Assembly (NCBI GenBank): GCA_036850595.1
Contig: CM072161.1
Span: forward strand, 7,213,905 to 7,277,904
DNA: 64,000 nt
From: Rhyacichthys aspro
Lineage: Eukaryota > Chordata > Actinopteri > Gobiiformes > Rhyacichthyidae
Direction: 5' to 3'
Part shown: one piece after another, positions 22,184-32,000 of the stretch
Layout: each line of letters starts with the position of its first letter
Numbering within the stretch: position 1 is the stretch's first letter
Position numbers and translations under genes: made by a program
Notes under the pieces: generated by a model
The model's database searches: none
What the model was told of the DNA's origin: nothing
What the model saw: only the letters and a program-made list of their open reading frames with translations

Positions 22184-22295
22184 TTATCTTCTCACGGGAT
22201 TTTCGATCTTAAAGCCTCCACCGGTGAAGTGTGGTTTGTTGAAAAGCTGAGGCAGGCGCTCAATCTGCTCCACTCTGTGTTGGCTCTTCTGTTCA
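22184..22295 (-). CDS. cfap58: cfap58 coding exon 18 (C-terminus)
   Basis: Acceptor TTGCAG. Encodes EQKSQHRVEQIERLPQLFNK then PHFTGGGFK and stop TAA at 22186-22184. The GGGF end is a CFAP58 signature. Confidence 0.92.
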
Positions 22296-25200
22296 CTGCA
22301 ACAATTCAAGTTCAATTGCTGTGAAACATTTTTCAGAAATCCCTTGTCAATGTAATACACTACTGTTACCTGTGAAGCTTCTTCTGTCTGAGATACTTCT
22401 TCTTGATGTTTGCTAATTCATTTGCCAGTCTCTGATTCTCGCACTTGTACTCGTTCATTTTTGAGTCGAGCGTGGTGAGCTCTGCCATCAGGACCTGGGA
22501 ATAACAGGAACACAAAGGTTAGTCATGGAAATGTGTGTCAGTCCTTATACTAAAATCTTTAATGTACCATATGACTACTGGTAATCCCATAATATATATT
22601 GTATTTGCATGTATGTCAAATCATTTAAACATCAGATTCCACGATTCAAAATAAAGATTACTGATTTCCTTAATGCAGCTGAATATACCCAGATGTCTGT
22701 GTCATTGTTTCCAGTTTCTCCATTTATATCCACACTTCAGAGCAACTTGGACTTTTCAAAATAAAAAGTCTAGAATATTTAAGTTATATCTGAGCTTAGT
22801 GGTCATCAAAGTGCATTAAAATAGTCAGTAATTTGTGATAATGTGAAAGATGAACCTTAAGTTTTTTGGTTCTGTCTCTTAGCGTCCACCGGCAGTGTTG
22901 GAGCTGCTCCGCTGCCTCTGGACCGGGCTGTCGCGCCAGAACTTGCTTCAGTTCCACGTAAAGCTTCTCCTTTTCCTTCAGGGCACAAAAAATGGGGCTT
23001 GATTAAACTAACCAGCTTTTAAAAGTTGCCTCCTACGCAAATCCTCCAGCCTAAAATGTGCTATGCTCGTATCAATGTTGAGTCTTTATTTATTGTGATA
23101 AGATTTTAAGGGAAGATGTTGAAGTAAATGTAACTGTCAGTGTAGTTACCTGTAACACGAGTTCACTTTCCTCAAGCTCCTGGGTCTTGGTAATCAGGCG
23201 CTTCTGTAAGGACTGGATCTTCTGGATGAGTTCATATTTACCAGGATCACTGCCCTGTGGGAGAGTTGTGCACAATGTATTTATGAATTTCTTTGTCACA
23301 TTTCACATAACTCACACAAAATCTCCTAAAAGCACCAACATTTTAAAAAAAGACCCAAAACAAGGCTAATGAATGAACAAAACATTTCAAATCTGCAGTA
23401 TTAACATGCTCAATATCTATATCACAATTTACAATGTTTGAACTGCAGTAATGTTGTAATTTAAACTGTTAATATCACAGACTGGGGCATATTAACACAG
23501 GTCACCTCCAGCCGTCTCCATCGGTGGATGTTGATGGGTTTGAGCTGCTCCTCCAGGATGCTGTTCCTGGTGCGCTCTCTCAGCAGCTCCCTCTGCAGGT
23601 GAAAGAGCTCCTGTCTGCAACACAACACACTGCATCAACCTATTATACATCAGAGCAAGAAAAGGTTTACTAAATATAAACCAAAAGCAGGAAGTCTATC
23701 TATGCTTACTCGTCCCTCCTTTTTCTTTCTCCTTCCTTTCTTTCTATCCTATTCTTTCCTTCCTCCGCAGCCCTAAATCCAGACTATTTTCTTCGCTGTT
23801 AAAGAACAAGAACTGAAATAACAACTTCAATCTGTCTAATAATATGGCAAAAGAAATCAAATGGCCTTCTTCTATGTAACATGTCCTTGTTCTGTTGTTA
23901 CCTGAGCTCCTCTGTATTGGGAATGCTCTTGTCCAGGATGCTCTTCTTGCGCCGCAGCCTCCTGAGCTCCAGCCTGAGCAGCCGGATGTCCTCCATGCGC
24001 TGTGTGTAGTGGAAGTCCCCCTTACCGAGGACCGACAGCTGGATCCGGATCTTCTCGTACAGCAGCGCTCGCTCGTCGTTGCGCCGCAGCAGCTGTTTGC
24101 CCAGGTTGTCCCGCTCTCGTATCACCTGAACGAACGCAAGAGGGTTAAAATAGTACAATGTCAAGTTTGTTTCAGTTGTAAAGCGCGTACTTGCTCCAGT
24201 TGTTTCTTCTGCAGGGCCTGTTCGGCGTCCGCGTCAGCGATGATCTTCTGTAGTTTGTGCTGCTCTGCTTTCTGCTTGTCCACGCGCTGCTTTGTTTCCT
24301 CCAGCTGCAGCTTAATTGTCTGGAGTTCTCCCTGTGACAAAAGACACACACACACAAGCTAAGGAATAGAAGAGATTGCAGAGAAAATCACACAATCCCA
24401 GAAAATGAACAATCCAGATGTTTTTTCTTGGTAAATAAGTGTGTCCCTATTGGTTATATAATATTCCACAGATTTTTGTAAATACTACACTCATTGCACT
24501 CTCCTGGCAAAAAAAAAGCCCTTAATAGGACTTTCCACAGTCAATACCTTCAGTGCCTCATTGTCCTTCTCCAGACGTCTGTGCTCCTGCTGCTCTTTGT
24601 CGATGGCCTGCTCCTTCCCCGTGATCTCATCCCTGAGCCGGGTCACCTGGTTGTTCATGGTCTTCATCTTCCTCTTTATCTCTGCTATCTCTTCCTACAA
24701 CACATTTTAAAAGAATCAACTGCAAAGCAACAACTGGCACAAATGTAGGAGATAAAGGTCTGTACCTGAGCCTCGAGGAGGTTCTTGCTGTAGAGGTTTC
24801 TCTCTGACACCACAGACTCCAGCAGGTTTTCCTGCTGTTTGAGCTTACACTCTGCGTCAGTCACCTTTTTCTTCCAATCGAATATCTCCATCTCTCTCAC
24901 CTCCACGTCGTTCATTTTGCCTTGTACCTGTTGAAGTCCAAGAATTGTCATTGTTTAGATATGATGACTTACAAAAGAACCATTCAAATTCTAGACAGAA
25001 AATATTTTATCACATTACTGTCATATTCCGAAGAGACTAAATGTGGTCAGTTTGGATATGTCTTTAGGGATATAAAATAAAATGGTTAAAGAAGAAAAAT
25101 CATCTGAACTAAATATACTGTTTTGGAGTGTTTAAGTGTTTGAAACCATGTTTATATTACTGTCAAAACTATATTCGCTAAAACATAATGGGTATAATAC

Positions 25201-28200
25201 TTTTAAGACTTGTCATGTCAAATAAATTAATAGCTATAGACAAGTTATTATGTATAATTTTCTTTGCAGGAGAACAGCAACTAATGGTGTCTGTTTGTGT
25301 CCATCTTACACTCTTACACTCCACCACCGCAGCTTTCAAACCATAACTGTATGTTAATTGTGTAGCTTATGCCATATATCATAAATTAAATCTTATTGAA
25401 TGAGTGTGTGAAGTCAAATCAGTCCCTACTAAAAAGGTCAAATAGCTAAATAAATGTAGCCTGTGTGTGACCTGCCTTCTGCATGAGATTGCTGGTCTCG
25501 TTGATGTAGCGGTCCCGCTCCTTCTCCAGCTGCTGGATGATCTTACGTTGCTTCTGTGCTTCCTGTCTGTAACCGTTGATCTCATGTTCTAGGGTCTTCT
25601 TGTCCTGCTCCAGCAGCTTCACCAGGCTCTGCTGTTTCTCAGTCGACTGTGCAGCTTTAATGATGTTCTATAGACAGGAAAAATTAAGTGAGCGTGACAA
25701 GAGATTAAAAAAAAGTATAGTTAACTGTCATTTATAATCTGGATGTAATACAAATGCCTACTTATTACTAGTTTATTTTTTATTAATTTATTGTGTGTGC
25801 TTTGTTTTTGTTTTTTTTTCTTTTTGTTTTTGTTTTTTATTTTGTGGTTTATACATTTATTGTCTTTTTTTTCTATGGGAAAAATATCACAAATTAAAAA
25901 AGCAACTGTAATATTTTACATACCTTATTCAGGATGTCTCTTTCTCTTATCAACTCATCAATTGCTTTCTTATCTGTATCCACCTGCTTCTGCGCTGATT
26001 CAAGATCTGCAGAGTGGAAAAGATATTCCATATGTTACTTTTAAGATATATTATATGTACATATTATATTAAGATATACTATTAATCAAATATTGGACCG
26101 TAAACAATTAAATATAGCACATGCCAAAAAAAAAATTCTATTTCTATTTCAACAGTGGTTTGTTATGAAGTCACATTTATGATGGAATAAAAAATACAGA
26201 TAATATGAGTACTACTGATAACTATAGATATAACTTGTTGTTCTGTGGTACCTTTTTCCACTCCTGCAATCTGTGCCTTCAGAGTCTCCTTCTGCACGTC
26301 CACGTCAGCTTTCTGGTCCTCTATCTGGTGATACTTCTTCTGAATGGCCTCTCGCATCTTTATTTGTTTGGAAATCTCCTGGCGCATCTGGCTCACCTCT
26401 TCTTCTCTCATCTTTAATCAAAGTCAGGACAAAGGTTCTATTAGATGACCATCTGGACTCATGACAATAATAAGGACTACTGTTATATATTGTGCAATCA
26501 CTGCCCCCTTGTGGTTGACACAAAATACTTCTCATCACACTTAGATATAATAAACCAAATGAAGGTACAGAAATATTTTGTACCTTGAGTTCATTAGTGA
26601 TCTGCTGGTTTTCCAGTGTGAGATGTTCTTTGTTTGACATAAGCTGCTCACACTCCTGTTGAAGCTTGGTGCTTTTCATTTGCATCACCTCCAGGTCTTT
26701 GGTGGCTCTCTCATTCACGAGCTATTCAAGAGGAAAGCAGGATTTGTGTATTACAGCCAGCATACTTGAACTTACAGTATTATACCTTCAGAAAACTGAA
26801 AATGACTCAAAACTCTAATGTACTAAAATAAAAAGGTTTTGTGTCTGTTCACCTTAAGCTCTTTCAGCTGCTGCTCGAGCCTCTGCTGCTCCTCTTTGGC
26901 CTTTTGACTCTGCTGACTCAAAGCTCTGATGTCGGCCATCTTGGTGTCCATGTCAATGTGCAGCTGCTTCACCTCCTTGTCTAATTTTTCTTTCAGCCTC
27001 ATCTCCCGAGAAATCTCATTCTGCTGCACCTGAAGCTCCTGCTGCAGCTGAGGTCACACACAGCAGCAAGAAGAAGCGTTTGTAATGCTGTCTATAGGAC
27101 TCATTCTTCTGTAGGATTCAAACAATTTCCTAAGACACTCTCAAGGTCTATTTTAAGTGCATGTATACAATTTAGCTCATTGTGTTTGTATAAATTAAAT
27201 CTCAAAGCTATGCTAAGACATACCCTGAATGTGCAACAAAGAAGAAGCAACAAATGTTATATTCTATTGTAAGAATGATAACTTGAAAAACTTGACTTGG
27301 AACCGGGCTGGCATTTCAGGCCAGGACACAACGTTACTTCTCTGAAATTCAGAAACTTTCTGAACAGAGCTAGGCTGAAGACCACAGATGGTAGATGACC
27401 AATGACTGTAATAGTTTACCTGAGAAATATTCTCCAGAGCACTGTCCCTCTGAGCCTCTACTTCCTGTTGCGTGGCAGAAACCTGGTTCAGTTTCTCCCT
27501 CAGACTTTCAGCTGTGGCCAGTAGCTGGTTCTTCTCTTTACTCAGCTCCTCGTTCATTTTAAGTAGTTCACTGTGAAACCCAGCAGACTGAATTCAGGTC
27601 AAGCCAAAACAATTGAAAATGCCATCACATAACGTACCTCTGCTCTTGGTTCCTGGAATAACCAGTTTGTTGTTCAATCTTTTTAGTAAGGTCAGTGATT
27701 TCTTCTTTTAGATTTTTAATGCTTTCCTTGTCTTTCTTCTCTTTCTCATGAGCAGAGTCCACCATTTTCCAGGCTTTATCTAGTTCCTGTAGTAAACAAG
27801 AATACTATTGTATCTTCCATCTAAAAATAAAGTAAATGTCATGTAGATACAGTTTTTTGTGTATAAGTATACCCTTTTAAGAGAGGCAATAGTGTTTTCA
27901 TCTTCCTGGGACAGCTTTAGTGCAGCTGCCACTTTAGTGGAGGTGGCCACGATCTCTGCGTTCAGCTCCCTACATTTGGACATGAGCCTCTTCTCATTGT
28001 CTTTGGACTTCTTCAGAGCCTGGAGGAGTTTCTCATACTCCCCTCGGACCTTCTCCATGCTCTGGTCCCCCAGAAGTTCATTGAGGATCACATAGAACTC
28101 CTCCAGAGACTCAAATGGGTCCCCGGCCCGTTTCTCCTCTGGTTCAAACTCCTGATAAAACACAGCACAGACTGACACTGAAGGTGTGAACGTTATGACG

Positions 28201-28448
28201 AGTTTATGAGGAGTTTAACACAGTTGGTTAGGGGTGTTTTTTATTGTAAAATATTGTAGGGAATAGGCCCAACTACCATTTATACATTAACTGGTCAAAA
28301 AAGTATTGAGCTGCATAACATTTATACAGTATATCCCAATGATACAGCCTTATGGTTTTCTGATAAACATTAAGAAAAAACTCTATTCAAACTTCAAAAT
28401 TATACTTCATACGTACTGTAATTCAAACCTAAGAAGACTTACCTCCAT
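22184..28448 (-). CDS. cfap58: cfap58 (ccdc147), cilia- and flagella-associated protein 58, whole coding span
   Basis: Coiled-coil axonemal protein of motile cilia and sperm flagella; loss in humans gives short, malformed sperm flagella (family knowledge). Eighteen coding exons join in phase to 865 codons plus stop; human CFAP58 is 872. Matches run end to end: NEKRLMSKCRELNAEIV, KAWKMVDSA, a long heptad-rich helix through exons 3-17, FDWKKKVTDAE, NLYSKNLLEAQ, RRNDERALLYEKIRIQ, INIHRWRRLE, YELIQKIQSLQKRLI, LARQPGPEAAEQL and the glycine-rich end FTGGGFK. Nearly every residue is coiled coil; no signal peptide or membrane segment. Exon 1 holds only ATG-GAG. Introns are about 90-550 bases and contain nothing notable except a CTCF-like site in intron 6. 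Intron 9 needs a GC donor to keep frame. Confidence 0.95.
22370..22494 (-). CDS. cfap58: cfap58 coding exon 17
   Basis: Acceptor TCCCAG, donor CAG|GTAACA, phase 2. Encodes SKMNEYKCENQRLANELANI and KKKYLRQKK. Confidence 0.92.
22856..22975 (-). CDS. cfap58: cfap58 coding exon 16
   Basis: Acceptor CTGAAG, donor AAG|GTTCAT, 40 codons. Encodes EKEKLYVELKQVLARQPGPE, near identical to CFAP58. Confidence 0.92.
23150..23254 (-). CDS. cfap58: cfap58 coding exon 15
   Basis: Acceptor CCACAG, donor CAG|GTAACT, 35 codons. Encodes GSDPGKYELIQKIQSLQKRL. Confidence 0.93.
23506..23614 (-). CDS. cfap58: cfap58 coding exon 14
   Basis: Acceptor TTGCAG, donor GAG|GTGACC. Encodes QELFHLQRELLRERTRN and INIHRWRRLE, matching human LNVHRWRKLE. 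Confidence 0.92.
23902..24125 (-). CDS. cfap58: cfap58 coding exon 13
   Basis: Acceptor GTTCAG, donor CAG|GTAACA, phase 2. Encodes VIRERDNLGKQLLRRNDE and ALLYEKIRIQLSVL, strongly conserved. Confidence 0.93.
24191..24331 (-). CDS. cfap58: cfap58 coding exon 12
   Basis: Acceptor GTCACAG, donor CAA|GTACGC, 47 codons. Encodes GELQTIKLQLEETKQRVDKQ and KLQKIIADADAEQ. Confidence 0.92.
24548..24694 (-). CDS. cfap58: cfap58 coding exon 11
   Basis: Acceptor TTGTAG, donor AAG|GTATTG, 49 codons. Encodes EEIAEIKRKMKTMNNQVTRL, as in CFAP58 DEITDMKRKLKIM. Confidence 0.92.
24766..24927 (-). CDS. cfap58: cfap58 coding exon 10
   Basis: Acceptor CAACAG, donor CAG|GTACAG, 54 codons. Encodes EMEIFDWKKKVTDAECKLKQ and NLYSKNLLEAQ. 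Confidence 0.93.
25476..25667 (-). CDS. cfap58: cfap58 coding exon 9 (GC donor)
   Basis: Acceptor CTATAG; 64 codons from NIIKAAQSTEKQQ to TSNLMQK. The exon must end AAG|GCAGGT: the only nearby GT, four bases on, would shift the frame into exon 10. The intron is therefore GC-AG. Confidence 0.88.
25924..26006 (-). CDS. cfap58: cfap58 coding exon 8
   Basis: Acceptor CTGCAG, donor AAG|GTATGT. Encodes DLESAQKQVDTDKKAIDELI and RERDILNK. Confidence 0.92.
26252..26411 (-). CDS. cfap58: cfap58 coding exon 7
   Basis: Acceptor TTAAAG, donor AAAAG|GTACCA, phase 1. Encodes REEEVSQMRQEISK and YHQIEDQKADVDVQKETLK. Confidence 0.92.
26501..26514 (-). promoter_or_regulatory. CTCF-like motif in cfap58 intron 6
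   Basis: On the minus strand CCACAAGGGGGCAG, one base from the CTCF core CCASYAGRKGGCRS. Sequence match only. Confidence 0.4.
26584..26721 (-). CDS. cfap58: cfap58 coding exon 6
   Basis: Acceptor GAATAG, donor AAG|GTACAA, 46 codons. Encodes NERATKDLEVMQMKSTKLQQ, matching human NERAAKELEQFQM. Confidence 0.92.
26853..27047 (-). CDS. cfap58: cfap58 coding exon 5
   Basis: Acceptor CCTCAG, donor AAG|GTGAAC, 65 codons. Encodes LQQELQVQQNEISREMRLKE and RLEQQLKELK. Confidence 0.92.
27420..27570 (-). CDS. cfap58: cfap58 coding exon 4
   Basis: Acceptor TTCACAG, donor CAG|GTAAAC. Encodes ELLKMNEELSKEKNQLLA... ending DSALENISQ. Confidence 0.92.
27638..27786 (-). CDS. cfap58: cfap58 coding exon 3
   Basis: Acceptor CTACAG, donor AG|GTACGT. 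Encodes ELDKAWKMVDSAHEKEKKDK, as in CFAP58. 149 bases, ends in phase 2. Confidence 0.92.
27873..28151 (-). CDS. cfap58: cfap58 coding exon 2
   Basis: Acceptor TATCAG, donor AGG|GTATAC. Encodes ESLEEFYVILNELLGD and NEKRLMSKCRELNAEIV, the diagnostic CFAP58 N-terminal block. Confidence 0.95.
28443..28448 (-). CDS. cfap58: cfap58 coding exon 1 (six coding bases)
   Basis: ATG GAG followed by donor GTAAGT. It joins in phase 0 to exon 2, giving MEEFEPEEK. The next ATG lies well inside exon 2, so this start is preferred. Confidence 0.75.
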
Positions 28449-28521
28449 CTTCTCGGTTAATTCTATCGTAAAACTTGTGAATCCAGAGGCTTGTAGCGGA
28501 CGGTCTCGTCTGTTGATATCG

Positions 28522-28534
28522 GTTGCTAAGCAGC
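28522..28534. promoter_or_regulatory. X-box-like RFX motif
   Basis: GTTGCTAAGCAGC resembles the RFX imperfect palindrome GTTGCYNNGCAAC (one mismatch in the right half). RFX sites drive motile-cilium genes, which suits cfap58; it lies about 75-85 bases upstream of the start codon. Confidence 0.5.
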
Positions 28535-28540
28535 AGTAGA

Positions 28541-28550
28541 TCTCGCGAGA
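28541..28550. promoter_or_regulatory. TCTCGCGAGA core-promoter element
   Basis: Exact palindrome TCTCGCGAGA, a known vertebrate promoter element usually found near start sites of TATA-less genes. Confidence 0.55.
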
Positions 28551-28620
28551 ACAAGCCGGCGCTGTTCAGCAGAGCACAGCCTTCATGTTAGCAGGGCACA
28601 GCGCTAGTTTTCAAAGCTGC

Positions 28621-29015
28621 GCTAAATGTACACCGATCTTGGAGTTTCAGTTTATTTTTACATCGATGAATAAACTAGTCTTTTGTCTGTTTGTGTCCTG
28701 ACGAGCTTGCTATTTGTGTATATGAATGAAGTCACGTGACATGCCCGTATTTGAGCATGATAGAGCTACTATAATGAGGACTCAATGAAGACACCTGTGA
28801 TGTTACCCATCACATATTTTTTCACATTTCTTGTTGCTTTCTTTACTTATTCTTACACCTTGTATTCTATTATTAATTTAGAATCAGGTAAATGTATCAA
28901 ATTTGTAATAATAAAAAGAACTGCAGTTTATAAGTAATTTTTCATGACTATTGTTTTCTGATAAGTCATATCATTCATCCAAATAAAGACAAATCTGCAC
29001 AATGTGACAGGTCAT
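28621..29015. other. Spacer between cfap58 promoter and igsf9b transcript end
   Basis: AT-rich, no gene or repeat recognised. Confidence 0.4.
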
Positions 29016-29034
29016 TGTAGAAAATTTAAACATT

Positions 29035-29040
29035 TTAATA
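29035..29040 (-). terminator. igsf9b: Candidate distal polyadenylation signal ATTAAA
   Basis: TTTAAT on the plus strand reads ATTAAA on the minus strand, the common variant signal, at the left end of the long non-coding block. Confidence 0.25.
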
Positions 29041-32000
29041 AATAAAATTTGATGTAATATACACCATTATGAGTATACAACTACAACAAGCATACCAAGA
29101 CATTTGAAATACAAAAAACTGACAATTTAGTTGCTTTAAAAGCTTCAATTTTAGGAAGAGTGGGGGTGAGCAGGAATTACAATAGCCATACATTCTTGTT
29201 AGTGTTTGTGCCAACAAAATAAAAATAAAGAAACATGAGAAAAGACCTTTCAGAGATAGTGAACGGAAAGTAATGTTCCATATCTGAATGTAAGAAGTGA
29301 CATTTTGAGGTACTGAGTTGTCTACGTCCGTATCTAACAATGAACACACTCAAACATTTGATTTGTGAGTCTGAAAGTCATACTACAATCCGGTATAAAT
29401 GAAGTCTGTAACTCAGCTTGGTTCCACACCTCTCAGGAAGACTGAACATTACTAGGAGACGATGAGTTCAGTGTTTAGTACTACTTCCACTTGTATTGCA
29501 TTCGATGCTTCAGAAACAAAAAACAAAAACAAAAAATGACACTTGCACATAAAGGTTTCAAATGGTAGGAGGCTCCAAAATGTCTGGTTGGGTTTTCGCA
29601 GCGGACTAAGAACAGCATCTGCAAAATTGCGATGCTTTCTTTAGCCTTTAAAAAATCGAGCATTATACATCTGTTTCAATTGAGCCTTTTCTGTCTTGAG
29701 GGTGTAAAAGTGTTGCCAATTCTCAATCTTAATGTAAGTTCTGTTTGTAAGCTTAGTTAAGAGACTAACGTTCACATCAGCACCAAAACAATGTTCTGTA
29801 TCATGTCATCTTTAGCTCAAATGGAGGTGAAGTGCACAAACATGTTCCTTACTTTTAAAAGAAGTGTAGCAGCGACCCGAACTATATCTACTACTGGGTC
29901 CCAATCACTCATTTAGAGTATTTCTATCTGATTAGTGTATTTCCTGAAACTGTCCTAAAGTTGAATGATTTTCTAAATAAAATCTTTGCTTTTGCATGAC
30001 TTGTGAGTACAGTACATTGTAGAGCTACATTTGTCTGAAGCAAGACATAAGTAACTGAAATAAAGCACCACGGATGTTTGTTGGGTTTTTGTTTTTTTTT
30101 ATGTATGTGTGGGTGTGTGTGTTTGTGTGTGTATAGCACCAGTTGTCAGAATGTATGTGACATTTTGGCAATGTACAGCACTAAGTCTCACCACTGTCTG
30201 CTGACGTAACCGCTGCTGCAGTGCCCAACCTCCACTTTTGAGCACAAGCCGAGAGGACGTTCATGTCAAACATAGTAGCGGCAAAAAGAACAGCTTTAAG
30301 TGCACATGCTCCTGTTAAAAGAAAAAAAAAACAAAAACACAACAACATTTGCATCCTCTTACATCAGTTGAAAGCAGTACTGTCTTGTTACATACATACC
30401 GTAAATATATATACGCTATCGGAACTATTTGCACAGTCTAGAACAAACGCACATTTATACTTATGTGCTCTGCCATGGTACAGATCACAAGTGAGCACCA
30501 AAGTTGGGAAAAAGGACTGTCACCTTCCTTTCATGCCAAAAAGAAGTGTATTTTAATTTTTTTTAAAGAGAATATAGATGAGCTGCAAAAGCGAGTGATG
30601 AATAAATGAAAAGTAGAGAGGAGCTCAACAGCCGTTTCCCAAATTAAGAACTTGGGAAAGATGGCGGCCCACGAATAATTCAACAATCACATCAGCTACT
30701 CACACCGACCAGACGCTGCTATAAAAACTAATTTGGAGCTCTGTGTCTCTCCGAGTGTCTCCGTGTAATGGACGGTGATATACAGTGCAGTGACAGCCGT
30801 GACGGGTGCACCATCTTTTGTTTTATACACAACTGAAAACCTCCCCGTAGACGTCCTATTTCTCTACGATTCTGCATTGCTACAATAGAAAGCAACAAAT
30901 GAATAGAAAAATAATAGACTTATACATTCTTTAAAACAAGTACTGTCCCCAAATATAGATATTCATATAACCATTTGGTTCCATGACAATATATATTTAT
31001 ATATTTTTTTTCTCTGTTCTATATTAAATCCTTAAACTAATATCTATAAGATTTCCATCACTCACAGACAGACAGACAGTGGTCTGTTACAGTATGTTAT
31101 ATTGTGTCACAGAAGCAGACCCTACACTACTCAGTTCCCACTCATTTTTCAGGACAGGATACGAGATGTGAGTCTTTTTCTTCTACAAAAAAATAGATGT
31201 AATAATAAGATGTGTTTATTTCAGAGTATTTACACTGCAGAGTACTTTAGTCAATCTCTGTTAATGCCTTTTCAGTTGAGTACATGAGTCTGGACAAAAT
31301 TACACGTTATACTGTACGATCTCACAGAATGAATTGGGAGGAGCACCCTGCCTCAGTGTCTCTTTCTAGTGCGCGTTTAGAGTAAATATGGTATTTATGA
31401 AGTTGTTTCTCAAGGGCCACACTGTGATTTATGGATGTGTTTTGAATATTTTGGTTAAGACCTTTTTAAATAATCATATTAGCTATTATTATTTCATTAA
31501 AAGCTGAAGTGATTTGTGGTGTAACACTGAAGCTTGTGCTCAAAATGTTGAGTGTGTCATATATAATCCAATATATTTAATTTTTATTTTTTTTATTTAC
31601 ATAAAGCGTATGATATGGTTAAAGTATATAACAAAGCATATCAACATGCATGTGTTGATATGTATAGTATGCAATTGCTTTGAGGGCTTTAATTTGGGCA
31701 AGAGATGTTACTCCACCCATTTCTCTGTTCAAACGACAAAAAGCCTTACAATGTGGCAGTTTGTCAGGTGCTGTAAGCAAAAGGTGCATTTTGAAGAACT
31801 ATTTTACTAGTGCAAAACAAAGTTAGTGCATGGGATAAAGTCTGTATTCAAATATGTAACTTTGATGATTTTTGGATTATTAAGTGGCAAGTCACTTCTA
31901 AAGTGTGTTACATTAGAACACACTGGTTCCTCTCACAGAGACGGCTGTGATACAGTACTAGAATTTTAAGTGAGTGTATCATTGTTGGAGAGAAGGACTT

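Larger units (their letters stand above)
28449..28620 (-). promoter_or_regulatory. cfap58: cfap58 promoter / 5'UTR
   Basis: Directly upstream of the cfap58 start. It contains an RFX X-box-like motif at 28522-28534 and a palindromic TCTCGCGAGA at 28541-28550. No TATA box is seen. Confidence 0.5.
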
